From: Nanobdellota archaeon
Lineage (GTDB): Archaea > Nanobdellota > Nanobdellia > Woesearchaeales > GW2011-AR9
Direction: 5' to 3'
Assembly (NCBI GenBank): GCA_030695685.1
Contig: JAUYPT010000084.1
Location: forward strand, 1 to 21,819
DNA length: 21,819 bases
This document shows positions 15,633-21,819 of this stretch, one piece after another. A program made the position numbers and the translations under genes. The notes below the pieces were generated by a model. It was given only the letters and a program-made list of their open reading frames with translations, was not told the origin of the DNA and did not search any database. Each line of letters starts with the position of its first letter. Position 1 is the stretch's first letter.

Positions 15633-15633
15633 A
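15619..15633 (-). terminator. T-rich tract after the MazF-like gene
   Basis: Reading the minus strand just past the toxin stop gives a T-rich run including six consecutive T (15626-15621). Archaeal termination can occur at such U-tracts without a hairpin. It falls within the coding end of the convergent methyltransferase. Confidence 0.3.
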
Positions 15634-15634
15634 A

Positions 15635-15946
15635 TTATGGCCTCAATAGCTCATTAATCATCATGATTAATTTATGATGATCTTTTTTAGAAATCCTAGC
15701 TATTTTCTTTATAACAAGACTTTTTATGAAAGTGTGAATTTGCCCGTATTTTATCTTGCTTCTTAAGGGAAGGCTGCCTTCCGCAAATTCTTCCAATGGA
15801 AGGCCGTCACTGTCAGGATTGCTTGTAATAGCGCAGCCAATAATATCCTGGCCTTTTACTGCTAAGACAACCATCGGTCTTTTCTTACTGTTTACTAAAT
15901 CAGAAAAAGGAAAATTAATAACAACAATGTCTCCCTTAGAGTACAT
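15635..15946 (-). CDS. MazF/PemK-like toxin (endoribonuclease)
   Basis: Type II toxins of this fold cut mRNA in the cytoplasm and are neutralised by an AbrB-type antitoxin. The 103-aa product starts MYSKGDIVVINFPFSD and continues with KKRPMVVL (R23) and AITSNP (T41), the classic MazF signature; PLRSKIKYGQIHTF follows. I place the start at ATG 15946, which overlaps the antitoxin's stop by 11 nt. The frame is open upstream to a GTG at 16000, but those extra residues do not match the family. The pair forms a coupled antitoxin-toxin operon. Its 3' end lies only 2 bp from the methyltransferase stop. Confidence 0.85.
   Translation of the reverse strand: MYSKGDIVVINFPFSDLVNSKKRPMVVLAVKGQDIIGCAITSNPDSDGLPLEEFAEGSLPLRSKIKYGQIHTFIKSLVIKKIARISKKDHHKLIMMINELLRP
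15657..15688 (+). terminator. Hairpin plus T-run downstream of the methyltransferase
   Basis: ATCATCAT (15657-15664) and ATGATGAT (15674-15681) form an 8-bp stem with a 9-nt loop, followed by C and six T (15683-15688). It lies 25 nt after the methyltransferase stop and looks like an intrinsic terminator for the plus strand. It lies within the antisense strand of the mazF-like gene, where it codes for residues near I-M-M-I, so chance is possible. Confidence 0.4.
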
Positions 15947-16169
15947 TATCCCAACGCTCATCGTATTTATTTCCCCATACCTTTTTGAGGGATGCCTCAC
16001 TTACTAACATAAAGAGATGACGTTCGTCAAGAACGGCAGGTTTTAATATAATCTTATCATCTTCTTCACTAATGAGAAGTTTTGTACCTTTCTCTATTTT
16101 AAATTCATCTCTTAATTTTTTTGGGATGACGATCTGCCCTTTTTCTCCTACGCTTACTACTTCTGTCAT
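15936..16169 (-). CDS. SpoVT-AbrB domain antitoxin (MazE-like)
   Basis: A 77-aa protein whose residues 6-31 are a textbook AbrB swapped-hairpin DNA-binding domain (VGEKGQIVIPKKLRDEF, then IEKGTKLLI). The C-terminal half (LKPAVLDERHLFMLVSEASL and the acidic end KYDERWDNVL) would bind and block the toxin. It is upstream of, and overlaps, the MazF-like gene by 11 nt. Such antitoxins usually repress their own operon. The ATG is preceded by a strong TATA-like box 26 nt away and lacks a good Shine-Dalgarno site. Confidence 0.88.
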   Translation of the reverse strand: MTEVVSVGEKGQIVIPKKLRDEFKIEKGTKLLISEEDDKIILKPAVLDERHLFMLVSEASLKKVWGNKYDERWDNVL

Positions 16170-16189
16170 ACCTGTAGGAAAGTAGTACT

Positions 16190-16199
16190 TTTATATAAA
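16190..16199 (-). promoter_or_regulatory. TATA-like box of the toxin-antitoxin operon
   Basis: The minus strand reads TTTATATAAA centred 26 nt before ATG 16169, one of the cleanest archaeal-style promoters in the window. Confidence 0.55.
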
Positions 16200-16261
16200 T
16201 GTTTATGAGAAAACAGTTAAGAAAGGAAGTTTGTGGCTGACACTATCGAACTGGCAAAAAA

Positions 16262-16338
16262 TTAGAAAACACTCGTTTTGCAAAGTTCTCTATAATTCAT
16301 CCGGTGTGAATATTGTAGCCGTGGGAAGGAAACTGTAA
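16262..16338 (+). pseudogene. Degenerate second copy of the methyltransferase 3' end
   Basis: Bases 16309-16332 match 15600-15623, near the 3' end of the methyltransferase gene, at 22 of 24 positions. The reading frame gives VNIVAVGRKL and a TAA at 16336-16338, against INIVAVGRKKE in the intact gene. Just upstream, after a one-base frame slip, the translation reads KFSIIHPV, matching VHHFNYPV. It is therefore the frameshifted tail of a paralogous methyltransferase. It makes up much of the 221-bp gap between the antitoxin gene and the HAD gene; nothing else is obvious there besides two promoters. The left edge is uncertain. Confidence 0.5.
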
Positions 16339-16360
16339 ATAATGAATATGAGGACATAAT

Positions 16361-16370
16361 TTTTATAAAG
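16361..16370 (+). promoter_or_regulatory. TATA-like box for the HAD phosphatase
   Basis: TTTTATAAAG is centred about 25 nt before ATG 16391 and no Shine-Dalgarno site is present, consistent with a leaderless transcript. Confidence 0.45.
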
Positions 16371-16390
16371 AAATAGTAAAGAGTTAAACC

Positions 16391-17191
16391 ATGGCTAAAA
16401 TTCAGGTTATTCTTGCGGACATCGATGGCACTTTGACAGAAGGCGGAAATCTCACTACAGTCAACTCTTCACTAAAAAAATCCATCACAGAAGTGCGGGA
16501 TAGCGGGATCTTATTTTCCTTAGCCTCTGCACGCCCTTGGTTTGAACAAAGAGAATTTCATCAATTGTTAATTTCACCTTATTCTTTTAAAAATGGAGAA
16601 GGAATTCTCTATGAAGCGTCCTGCGTACGTCTCTTAGGAAGCGAAAAATCTTATTGTTTAGGTGGATTGTCCGCAGAACAAATCAGAGAGATAGAACAGT
16701 TTGTCGTCCAACAAAAACTATTTACAGATATGGTGCACCAGGCTAACAACGATCGCTACGAAACTACCACTGGATATGTCACTCTGACATTTATTAGCGA
16801 AGGAAAAACCGATGTTAAATTGCTAGAACAAACATATCAGAGAGTAAAACCTATCTTAGAGGAACAATTTCCATTCCTGGAAGCAGTGATGTCAGCAGAC
16901 GCGATTGACGTAAACGCTAAAGGTGTCACCAAAGCAAAACCTGCTCAGAAATATTCCCAAATAATTGGAGTACCTTTAGAAAATATCGCTGCCATTGGCG
17001 ATTCTGGAAACGATATACCAATGTTAGACTTAATCGGAAAAGCCGGAGGCTTAGCCATTTACGTTGGAAAAAAAACAGAACAAGAAGTAATAGTTAAGCA
17101 GTATTCTCAGCACTTTATTCCTACGCAGAAAGGAGTAATGGGAACAGTGGAAGGATTGCAATATATTATAAAGTTTAATGGAAGAAAGTAA
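16391..17191 (+). CDS. HAD-superfamily phosphatase (Cof/SPP-like, C2 cap)
   Basis: Hydrolyses a phosphate ester through an aspartyl-phosphate intermediate with Mg2+. The 266-aa product shows motif I as ILADIDGTLTE (nucleophile D10, acid D12), motif II as SLASARPW (S45), K181 for motif III, and motif IV as AIGDSGNDIPML (D204, N207, D208). A cap of roughly 100 residues lies between motifs II and III, as in C2-cap phosphatases such as archaeal phosphoglycolate phosphatase or sucrose/mannosyl-phosphate phosphatases. The substrate is probably a sugar phosphate. A role on a nonulosonate-9-phosphate is conceivable but is only suggested by the neighbourhood. The gene is monocistronic and converges on the Nudix gene. 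Confidence 0.82.
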   Translation: MAKIQVILADIDGTLTEGGNLTTVNSSLKKSITEVRDSGILFSLASARPWFEQREFHQLLISPYSFKNGEGILYEASCVRLLGSEKSYCLGGLSAEQIREIEQFVVQQKLFTDMVHQANNDRYETTTGYVTLTFISEGKTDVKLLEQTYQRVKPILEEQFPFLEAVMSADAIDVNAKGVTKAKPAQKYSQIIGVPLENIAAIGDSGNDIPMLDLIGKAGGLAIYVGKKTEQEVIVKQYSQHFIPTQKGVMGTVEGLQYIIKFNGRK

Positions 17192-17205
17192 AAAAAAGAA
17201 AAAGA
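17190..17205 (-). terminator. T-rich terminator of the Nudix gene
   Basis: Directly after the Nudix stop the minus strand runs T-C-T5-C-T8. This is a strong archaeal-style oligo-T termination signal and also covers the last bases of the convergent HAD gene. A 6-bp dyad (AGATTA/TAATCT, 17203-17219) overlaps the stop codon. Confidence 0.5.
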
Positions 17206-18111
17206 TTAACTTCTAATCTCTTCAGCCCTGATGCTCATTAATGCTCCTCTGGTAGAATACATTACTTTGAGTTTTCTGTCTGAGTTTGGAAGTTTCCCGG
17301 TTTCCAACAGTTCTTCAATCTGGGACATAGAAGCCAGATGCACTAAAGGTTTATGCTCCCGCTCTTTCACAGTAGCCATCCAAGCGCCGGATGAGAAGTA
17401 TTCCTCAGGTTTGTTTACTTTGGCAATAAATGTAAAATCAAGATCTCCCTTCATAGGATGAGAATAAATCCCGGCAAAATCAAGGCTTGTTACTTCTTCT
17501 TTACTGATACCAAACTCTTCGTTCAGTTCCCGCAGCGCTTCTCCTTTAATATTAAGGTTAGAAACATCTTTTCTAAATGTCACATAACCGGCAACGGCAT
17601 TGAGAAATCCGCCATATTCTGTATTTTTTCTTTCCCCAACAAAAACAGTTCCATCACTAGTGATAGGCAAGACAGCAACACCGACTGAACGGGCAAAGAA
17701 AGCATAACAATCACCAAATTTTTGATAACCACGTTGCTGTAGTTTTTTGTTCTCATCATTACTTCTTTCTATATCTTCTTTTACAGCTTTAAAATGAGTT
17801 GCTCCTAAACTGATGTTTAAGATTGGTAATGAAGGTCGAGAAAATTCAGCTTTATCAAAGCGAAATTTGCGGTCATCGTACGGCGTTCTGCTGCCATCGT
17901 CAATTTCTCCGCTTGTAATCATCGGTGTTAAAACATTTTGAATGTAATGATCTAAGCCACGCGGCTGCCTCCAATCTTCCTTATCCGCAGCGCATTTTCC
18001 CGACCAAAACATGACAGTATAATTTTCAACGTTATCCCGGTTTAACTCAACGCCACGAGCTGTTGTTTCAATCCTATAATCTTCTGTCATGGTCATAATG
18101 GGATATTCCAA
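17206..18111 (-). CDS. Nudix-like hydrolase with a long N-terminal extension
   Basis: The C-terminal region from about residue 140 resembles a Nudix fold: VAVLPITSDGTVFVGER, then GGFLNAVAGYVTF, then the catalytic core RELNEEFGI (194-202), which matches REUxEExGU. The first half of the Nudix box is not canonical: the expected Gly and Glu 14 and 8 residues before the Arg are Arg180 and Leu186, so the loop is divergent. Residues 1-140 have no motif I recognise (contains DDGSRTPYDDRKFRF). Nudix enzymes split nucleoside diphosphates linked to another group, so NDP-sugar or dinucleotide hydrolysis is possible. The frame opens with TTG 18111, which has GAGGT 4 nt upstream and a TATA-like box further up. 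In-frame ATGs at 18096 and 18090 are alternatives. Confidence 0.68.
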   Translation of the reverse strand: MEYPIMTMTEDYRIETTARGVELNRDNVENYTVMFWSGKCAADKEDWRQPRGLDHYIQNVLTPMITSGEIDDGSRTPYDDRKFRFDKAEFSRPSLPILNISLGATHFKAVKEDIERSNDENKKLQQRGYQKFGDCYAFFARSVGVAVLPITSDGTVFVGERKNTEYGGFLNAVAGYVTFRKDVSNLNIKGEALRELNEEFGISKEEVTSLDFAGIYSHPMKGDLDFTFIAKVNKPEEYFSSGAWMATVKEREHKPLVHLASMSQIEELLETGKLPNSDRKLKVMYSTRGALMSIRAEEIRS

Positions 18112-18146
18112 GAATACCTCTTCCCTTCTTTCGATTATTAAAAAAG

Positions 18147-18156
18147 CTATATAAAG
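18147..18156 (-). promoter_or_regulatory. TATA-like box for the Nudix gene
   Basis: The minus strand reads CTTTATATAG. Transcription would begin near 18126, leaving about 15 nt of leader containing GAGGT before TTG 18111. It sits immediately before the stop of the preceding SDR gene, next to a T6 run (18145-18140) that may end that transcript. Confidence 0.45.
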
Positions 18157-18157
18157 A

Positions 18158-19153
18158 TTATGAATGCCTTTTCTCTATTTCCTGTAAGTCATGCTCGACC
18201 ATCAGCCGAACCAATTGTTTAAACCGTACTTTCGGCTCAAAGCCTATTGATTTTAATCTAGCATTATTTCCTTCCAGCACTCCTGTATTGCCGGGACGAG
18301 CAAACCGGGGATCGAATGTAACATACTCTTCTGGATTTAAACCGACAACGGAAAAAGCTTCTTGTAACCATTCCCGGACGGAATGAACTTCACCGGTGCA
18401 GACAATGTAATCATCAGCCTTTGGCTGCTGCATGACTGTCCAGGCGGCTTCCATATATTCCTTCGCATACCCAAAATCAATTTTTGCATCTAAATTCCCC
18501 AGCAGGAGTTCTTTCTGCACGCCGTGGGAAATGCGAGCGGCAGCCTGAGTTATTTTTCGGGTAACATAATCTGTGGTTCGCCGCGGCGATTCATGGTTAT
18601 AAAAAATACCCGTACAGATGAACATTCCAAAAACATCGCGGTAATAGCGACAGATTACGAATGCCAACACCTTCGCTGCTGCGTAAGGACTTTGCGGCCG
18701 TAAAGCAGTATTCTCGTTTTGCGGCGTTTCGACAGGAAGGCCAAACATATTGGAGGACACCGGCTGAAAATATTTTATCTTAGGATTAATTTGTTTGATA
18801 ATCTCTAACATCCGGCCGACAGCAGCGCCAGTGATATCACAGGAATAGCCAACGGAATCAAAACTCCAGCCGACATGATCCTGATCGGCCTCATTATAAA
18901 TTTCATCAGGATTAACATCTTTAATTATCCTGTACAGCGATGTTGGGTCGGCTAAATCACCACGGTGAAGTTTAATCTTCTCCTCGCCATCTTTGATCAG
19001 ATGATTAATATTAATGGTATTGCCGGTGGCTGATTTACGGAACAAACCATGGACCTCATAGCCCTTGCTAAGTAAAATTTCCGCTAAGTATGAACCGTAT
19101 GTCTCGCCTTATGCGTCTTGACCAGTTATACCTAGGATTAGAGCTTTTTTCAT
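18158..19153 (-). pseudogene. GDP-mannose dehydratase-like SDR gene interrupted by an in-frame TAA
   Basis: From ATG 19153 the translation begins MKKALILGITGQDA, meets TAA at 19111-19109 (codon 15), and continues in the same frame as GETYGSYLAEILLSKGYEVHG, so the nonsense codon lies in the NADP-binding loop. After it about 317 codons stay open with family features: NHESPRR, TRKITQAAARI, PYAAAK, DFGYAKEYMEAAW. The active-site segment reads SSNMFG where Gmd has TSELYG, so the catalytic Glu is Asn. Even the intact protein may therefore not be a 4,6-dehydratase; a related reductase or epimerase is possible. Compared with Gmd, the loop also has about six extra codons between GQD and GSYLAE. No ATG follows soon after the stop; a TTG at 19045 would miss the nucleotide-binding loop. 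A recent nonsense mutation or a base-call error are the alternatives. Confidence 0.75.
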
Positions 19154-19178
19154 TTTTTGATTTTAGTTTAACTGTTCC

Positions 19179-19187
19179 TATTTTAAA
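19179..19187 (-). promoter_or_regulatory. TATA-like box for the interrupted Gmd-like gene
   Basis: The minus strand reads TTTAAAATA centred about 30 nt before ATG 19153, and no Shine-Dalgarno site precedes that ATG. The retained promoter suggests recent loss of the gene. Confidence 0.35.
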
Positions 19188-19205
19188 CCTTATGTAAAAT
19201 AAGAT

Positions 19206-19751
19206 TTATATTTTAGTTTTATATTCTGCCGGACAAGCTTCATTACTCACTTTCTTCACCATCACGACTTCAACATTTCCGTCTCCTACAAAACATTTAA
19301 TTTCTCCGGCAATGATATAACCAGCCCTTGTGTAAATAGTCTGCGCCCCTTCGTTAGAATAGTTTGTGGTAAGATGTAATGTTCTGAGATTGACTCCTAA
19401 TCTTCGTTGATCCTCAATAAACATATCACTGGCTTCAGTAATAAGACGTGAGCCAATACCCAGTCTTTGCTTATCTTTTCTTACAGCAAACATTTCCAGA
19501 ATAGCTGTTCCATTATTGGGAGGATGATTCATAAACCAGGCAAAGCCGACAACGTCTTCATCATCTTTTGCAACATATATTTTTTCATGTTTATGTTCTA
19601 AAGACCTAGAAAAACAATATTTAACATTTTCTTCAAAGCTAGCTATTCCATATTTAAAATCTTGCCCTAATGTATCATTGAGAACACTGGCAATCCCAAG
19701 AATATCTTCCCTTTGCGCTTCAACTATTTTTACTTTTTCTGCAAGACTCAT
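19206..19751 (-). CDS. GNAT-family N-acetyltransferase
   Basis: A 181-aa GCN5-related acetyltransferase that would move acetyl from acetyl-CoA to an amine. The beta-4/alpha-3 acetyl-CoA loop is visible as VRKDKQRLGIGSRLI (about 90-104). AILEMFAV and VVGFAWFMNH precede it, and TIYTRAGYIIAGEI follows as the usual C-terminal strand pair. ATG 19751 is chosen because it lies 1 nt after the methyltransferase stop (TAAaATG) with GTGGAG just upstream; the frame also extends 12 codons further into the methyltransferase gene. Co-expression with a sugar C-methyltransferase suggests an amino-sugar substrate, but GNAT specificity cannot be read from sequence. Confidence 0.85.
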   Translation of the reverse strand: MSLAEKVKIVEAQREDILGIASVLNDTLGQDFKYGIASFEENVKYCFSRSLEHKHEKIYVAKDDEDVVGFAWFMNHPPNNGTAILEMFAVRKDKQRLGIGSRLITEASDMFIEDQRRLGVNLRTLHLTTNYSNEGAQTIYTRAGYIIAGEIKCFVGDGNVEVVMVKKVSNEACPAEYKTKI

Positions 19752-19752
19752 T

Positions 19753-21018
19753 TTACTCCACAACTCTAAACTCAGGCAGCGGCACAATAAATTTCCCGCC
19801 TTTATGGCGCCATTCTTTCTCCCGATCGTACATTTCAGTAAAAAATGCGTACGGCAGGACCAAAAAATAATCCGGCTGTGCTAATCTTGCCTCTTCCTCA
19901 GAAACACACTGGATCATGGAACCAATCGTGTATTTTCCCCATTTCCAGGGGCTTCTCTCCGACGCAAATGGAATTACAGTATGATCTAATCCATAATACT
20001 GCAGGATAACGTTGCCTTTCGTCGATGCGCCGTAAACCCAGACTTTTTTGCCTTTCGCTGTCTCCTGTTGGATAAATTGACGACACTTTCTTTTATTGTC
20101 TTCTAAGCGCTGGAAAAAATCAAGATACGTTTTTGTATGCTGCAAATCTTGCTCACTTTCTTTTACAGCGTCAACTCGTTCTTTTTCCTCATGATTCTGT
20201 TTCCGAGTGCTTCCCTTCAGCTTGGCAAAAATTCGATAACTCCCGCCATTAACAGCATTCATTTCCACATCAAAAATTTCCAAGCCATTTTTATGAAACA
20301 AATATTCTAAAGAACGAAAGGAATAATATTCCAAGTGTTCATGACAAATGTTTCCAACATCATTAGTATCAAGCATATTTTTGAGACACATTAATTGGGC
20401 AATAAAAACGCCATCGTCAGTTAATGCTTTTCCGGCATCGGAAATGAACTGGTTGGGATTTTCCATATCATAGAACATACCGATGGCAGTAACAACTTTA
20501 GCCCGCCGTCCGACTTTTTCCATATAAGAGTCATAATTCCAGAAGCCATGAATGTGATATGTTATTCCTTTCTGCCCTTCCTCTTTCAAATTATTAGCCG
20601 GCTCAATACCGACCGTTACCAGGCCTGGAATCTGATACGTTCTGAGCATTGTTCCATCATTGGAACCAATATCCAGTACTACATCGCCGGTTTTCAGTCT
20701 AAATTTTTCTTCGGCTTGTTTTGTAATGTCCCGCAACGCTGCTTTCATTGTTTCCGTCAAACCTGACTTATACCAATAATAGCCTTTATACAACAATTCC
20801 TGAGGAGCAGTATGTTTCAGCTGCACTAACGTGCAATTGTCACAGAAAACCATCTCTAATGGCGCTTTAATTCCGGTATAGGCTTCTTCCTTGTCCACAA
20901 AATTGTTAACATATTGCTCGCCGAGAGAAAAGAGAGGTGTCAATGAAGCATGATTACAAACACGGCAGGTTGTTCTGGTAATGATATTCAATGCTTTTGG
21001 ATCGATGTCAGCCCTCAT
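19753..21018 (-). CDS. Zinc-containing sugar C-methyltransferase (TylC3/NovU/TcaB9-like)
   Basis: Proteins of this architecture C-methylate keto-deoxysugar nucleotides with SAM. The 421-aa product has an N-terminal zinc site with C18, C21, C59 and C62 (TCRVC and FCDNC). A Rossmann methyltransferase domain carries DIGSNDGT (116-123). The HEHLEYY motif (226-232) holds the His/Glu pair that acts as general base in characterised members. The C-terminal domain has VWVYGASTKGN and ends in FIVPLPEFRVV. Its keto-sugar substrate would come from a 4,6-dehydratase such as the gmd product. The ATG has a TATA-like stretch (21041-21050) about 28 nt upstream and no Shine-Dalgarno site, so the gene appears to start a transcript with the GNAT gene. 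Confidence 0.9.
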   Translation of the reverse strand: MRADIDPKALNIITRTTCRVCNHASLTPLFSLGEQYVNNFVDKEEAYTGIKAPLEMVFCDNCTLVQLKHTAPQELLYKGYYWYKSGLTETMKAALRDITKQAEEKFRLKTGDVVLDIGSNDGTMLRTYQIPGLVTVGIEPANNLKEEGQKGITYHIHGFWNYDSYMEKVGRRAKVVTAIGMFYDMENPNQFISDAGKALTDDGVFIAQLMCLKNMLDTNDVGNICHEHLEYYSFRSLEYLFHKNGLEIFDVEMNAVNGGSYRIFAKLKGSTRKQNHEEKERVDAVKESEQDLQHTKTYLDFFQRLEDNKRKCRQFIQQETAKGKKVWVYGASTKGNVILQYYGLDHTVIPFASERSPWKWGKYTIGSMIQCVSEEEARLAQPDYFLVLPYAFFTEMYDREKEWRHKGGKFIVPLPEFRVVE

Positions 21019-21040
21019 ACAAAGAATTCGATTTTTGGTG

Positions 21041-21050
21041 ATTAATAAAT
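21041..21050 (-). promoter_or_regulatory. TATA-like box for the C-methyltransferase gene
   Basis: The minus strand reads ATTTATTAAT centred about 28 nt before ATG 21018. It is weaker than the other boxes but at the same spacing. Confidence 0.35.
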
Positions 21051-21088
21051 GTTATTATTTTTGGTTCGGAGAATACAAATCTCTAAAA

Positions 21089-21819
21089 TTACTTTAGCAT
21101 CCCGCTGATCTGAGCTGGTACAGACATCCTTCGTTTATCGCTCTTCTTTCCTAACCCTAATCTGGTCTTAATCCTTTTCCTGAAATGGAAAGTGTAATAG
21201 CCAATGTAATTAAAGATGCGGTAATCGCTTTTCTTAATAGCAACCATTAATTCAAACGGCAGCGGCGGAATCAAATGGAATACTTTGTAGATATTTGATG
21301 CCAGGAAAAATTTCACCAGCCATTTAGGATATAACTGCAGCCCTTTCATGATAAATTGAAATTGTTTGGCGATTTTTTTAACGTTTTCATCCTTGACAGA
21401 ACCACCGGTGATGTACGTATTTTCCTTCCCTTCTTCCGCTTCCTTGCGCTGTTCTTCCGTAGCGCCAGTTTTGTCAATAACCGATGTTGCCGGGAAATAT
21501 TGCAGCCAGTAGCAGGTTATTCGTGTCGGCCTATATTCGTTATACAATAATAAGGCATGCCGCAGTTCCGCATCCGTTTCTCCAAAACCAAACATATGGT
21601 CGACAAAGAAATTTAATTTGTATTTGCTGCACGCTTTTAAGGCCCGGACAATATCTTCGTTTTTCTCGATCCGAGTCATCATTTTCCGTTTCACTTCTTC
21701 GTTAAACGTCTGCACGCCCATTTCTAATTTAAAGCATCCTGATTCTTTCAATAATTTAGCGACTTCTTCATCAACATATAACGGGTGAGCAATGGCCCGA
21801 TAAGGAACATTAATTTCTT
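21089..21819 (-). CDS. Radical SAM protein, C-terminal part (5' end beyond the window)
   Basis: The reading frame is open from the right edge of the window (first full codon at 21817) to a TAA at 21089, giving about 242 residues. The CxxxCxxC iron-sulfur motif is not included because the start lies outside. What remains is typical of the second half of a radical SAM barrel: IAHPLYVDEEVAKLLKESG, then KLEMGVQTFNEEV, then LNFFVDHMFGFGETD. A basic, partly hydrophobic C-terminal extension follows (LVKFFLASNIYKVFHLIPPLP). This pattern matches B12-binding-domain/radical SAM proteins frequent near archaeal glycan and lipid loci. Its reaction cannot be stated. It is upstream of the C-methyltransferase gene but separated by 70 bp with a possible promoter. 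Confidence 0.8.
   Translation of the reverse strand, partial: EINVPYRAIAHPLYVDEEVAKLLKESGCFKLEMGVQTFNEEVKRKMMTRIEKNEDIVRALKACSKYKLNFFVDHMFGFGETDAELRHALLLYNEYRPTRITCYWLQYFPATSVIDKTGATEEQRKEAEEGKENTYITGGSVKDENVKKIAKQFQFIMKGLQLYPKWLVKFFLASNIYKVFHLIPPLPFELMVAIKKSDYRIFNYIGYYTFHFRKRIKTRLGLGKKSDKRRMSVPAQISGMLK

Noticed and set aside
15947..16000. Longer MazF-like protein from GTG 16000
   Set aside because: The extra 18 residues lie in antitoxin coding sequence and do not match the family; ATG 15946 gives the standard MYSKGD start.
16170..16390. Possible RNA gene or attachment site in the gap after the antitoxin
   Set aside because: No tRNA-like cloverleaf or CCA-type pattern was seen; the gap is explained by two promoters and the methyltransferase tail remnant.
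19109..19111. TAA as a reassigned sense codon
   Set aside because: Other genes here, including the GNAT and fusion neighbours, end at TAA, and pyrrolysine uses TAG, so recoding is not supported.

Overview
The window looks like a chromosomal surface-polysaccharide or glycoconjugate locus from an AT-rich archaeon, plausibly of the DPANN type (Woesearchaeota/Pacearchaeota-like). This placement is an inference. It rests on TATA-like boxes such as TTTATAAATA and TTTATATAAA lying about 24-30 nt upstream of many start codons, often with no Shine-Dalgarno site (leaderless style). Genes inside operons instead carry GGAG or GAGG sites, and T-rich tracts sit at gene ends. No rRNA, tRNA, CRISPR array, transposase or integrase was seen.

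Left block, plus strand (about 100-7720). It holds a nucleotide-sugar dehydrogenase, a single ORF joining a complete glutamine-dependent NAD+ synthetase to a complete NAD-dependent sugar epimerase, and a decayed acetyltransferase remnant. These are followed by a left-handed beta-helix acyltransferase, a DegT/DnrJ/EryC1/StrS aminotransferase, a xylose-isomerase-like TIM-barrel protein and an SpsF/NeuA-like cytidylyltransferase. The last three are coupled by ATGA overlaps. Facing them on the minus strand, and overlapping the cytidylyltransferase by 41 bp tail to tail, is a NeuB-family nonulosonic acid synthase. Aminotransferase, acyltransferase, NeuB-like synthase and CMP-transferase together suggest a sialic/legionaminic-like sugar. 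The usual 4,6-dehydratase and hydrolysing 2-epimerase are not in the window.

Middle block (8866-15632). It holds a GT4 glycosyltransferase, then a minus-strand trio (small two-TM protein, YdjM/DUF457-like membrane protein, and a protein pairing an N-terminal nucleotidyltransferase-like region with a thymidylate-kinase-like P-loop domain). A membrane-anchored transglutaminase-like protein, a GDP-mannose 4,6-dehydratase and a SAM methyltransferase follow on the plus strand.

Right block (15635-21819). A MazF/AbrB toxin-antitoxin pair lies between the methyltransferase and a degenerate second copy of that methyltransferase's 3' end. Next come a HAD phosphatase (plus) and a minus-strand series: a radical SAM protein cut by the window edge, a zinc-containing sugar C-methyltransferase, a GNAT acetyltransferase, a second Gmd-like SDR gene interrupted by an in-frame TAA at codon 15, and a Nudix-type hydrolase.

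Together the genes encode making, modifying (oxidation, epimerisation, amination, acylation, C-methylation), activating and transferring unusual sugars. Gene decay, a fusion and a toxin-antitoxin module indicate a locus in flux.
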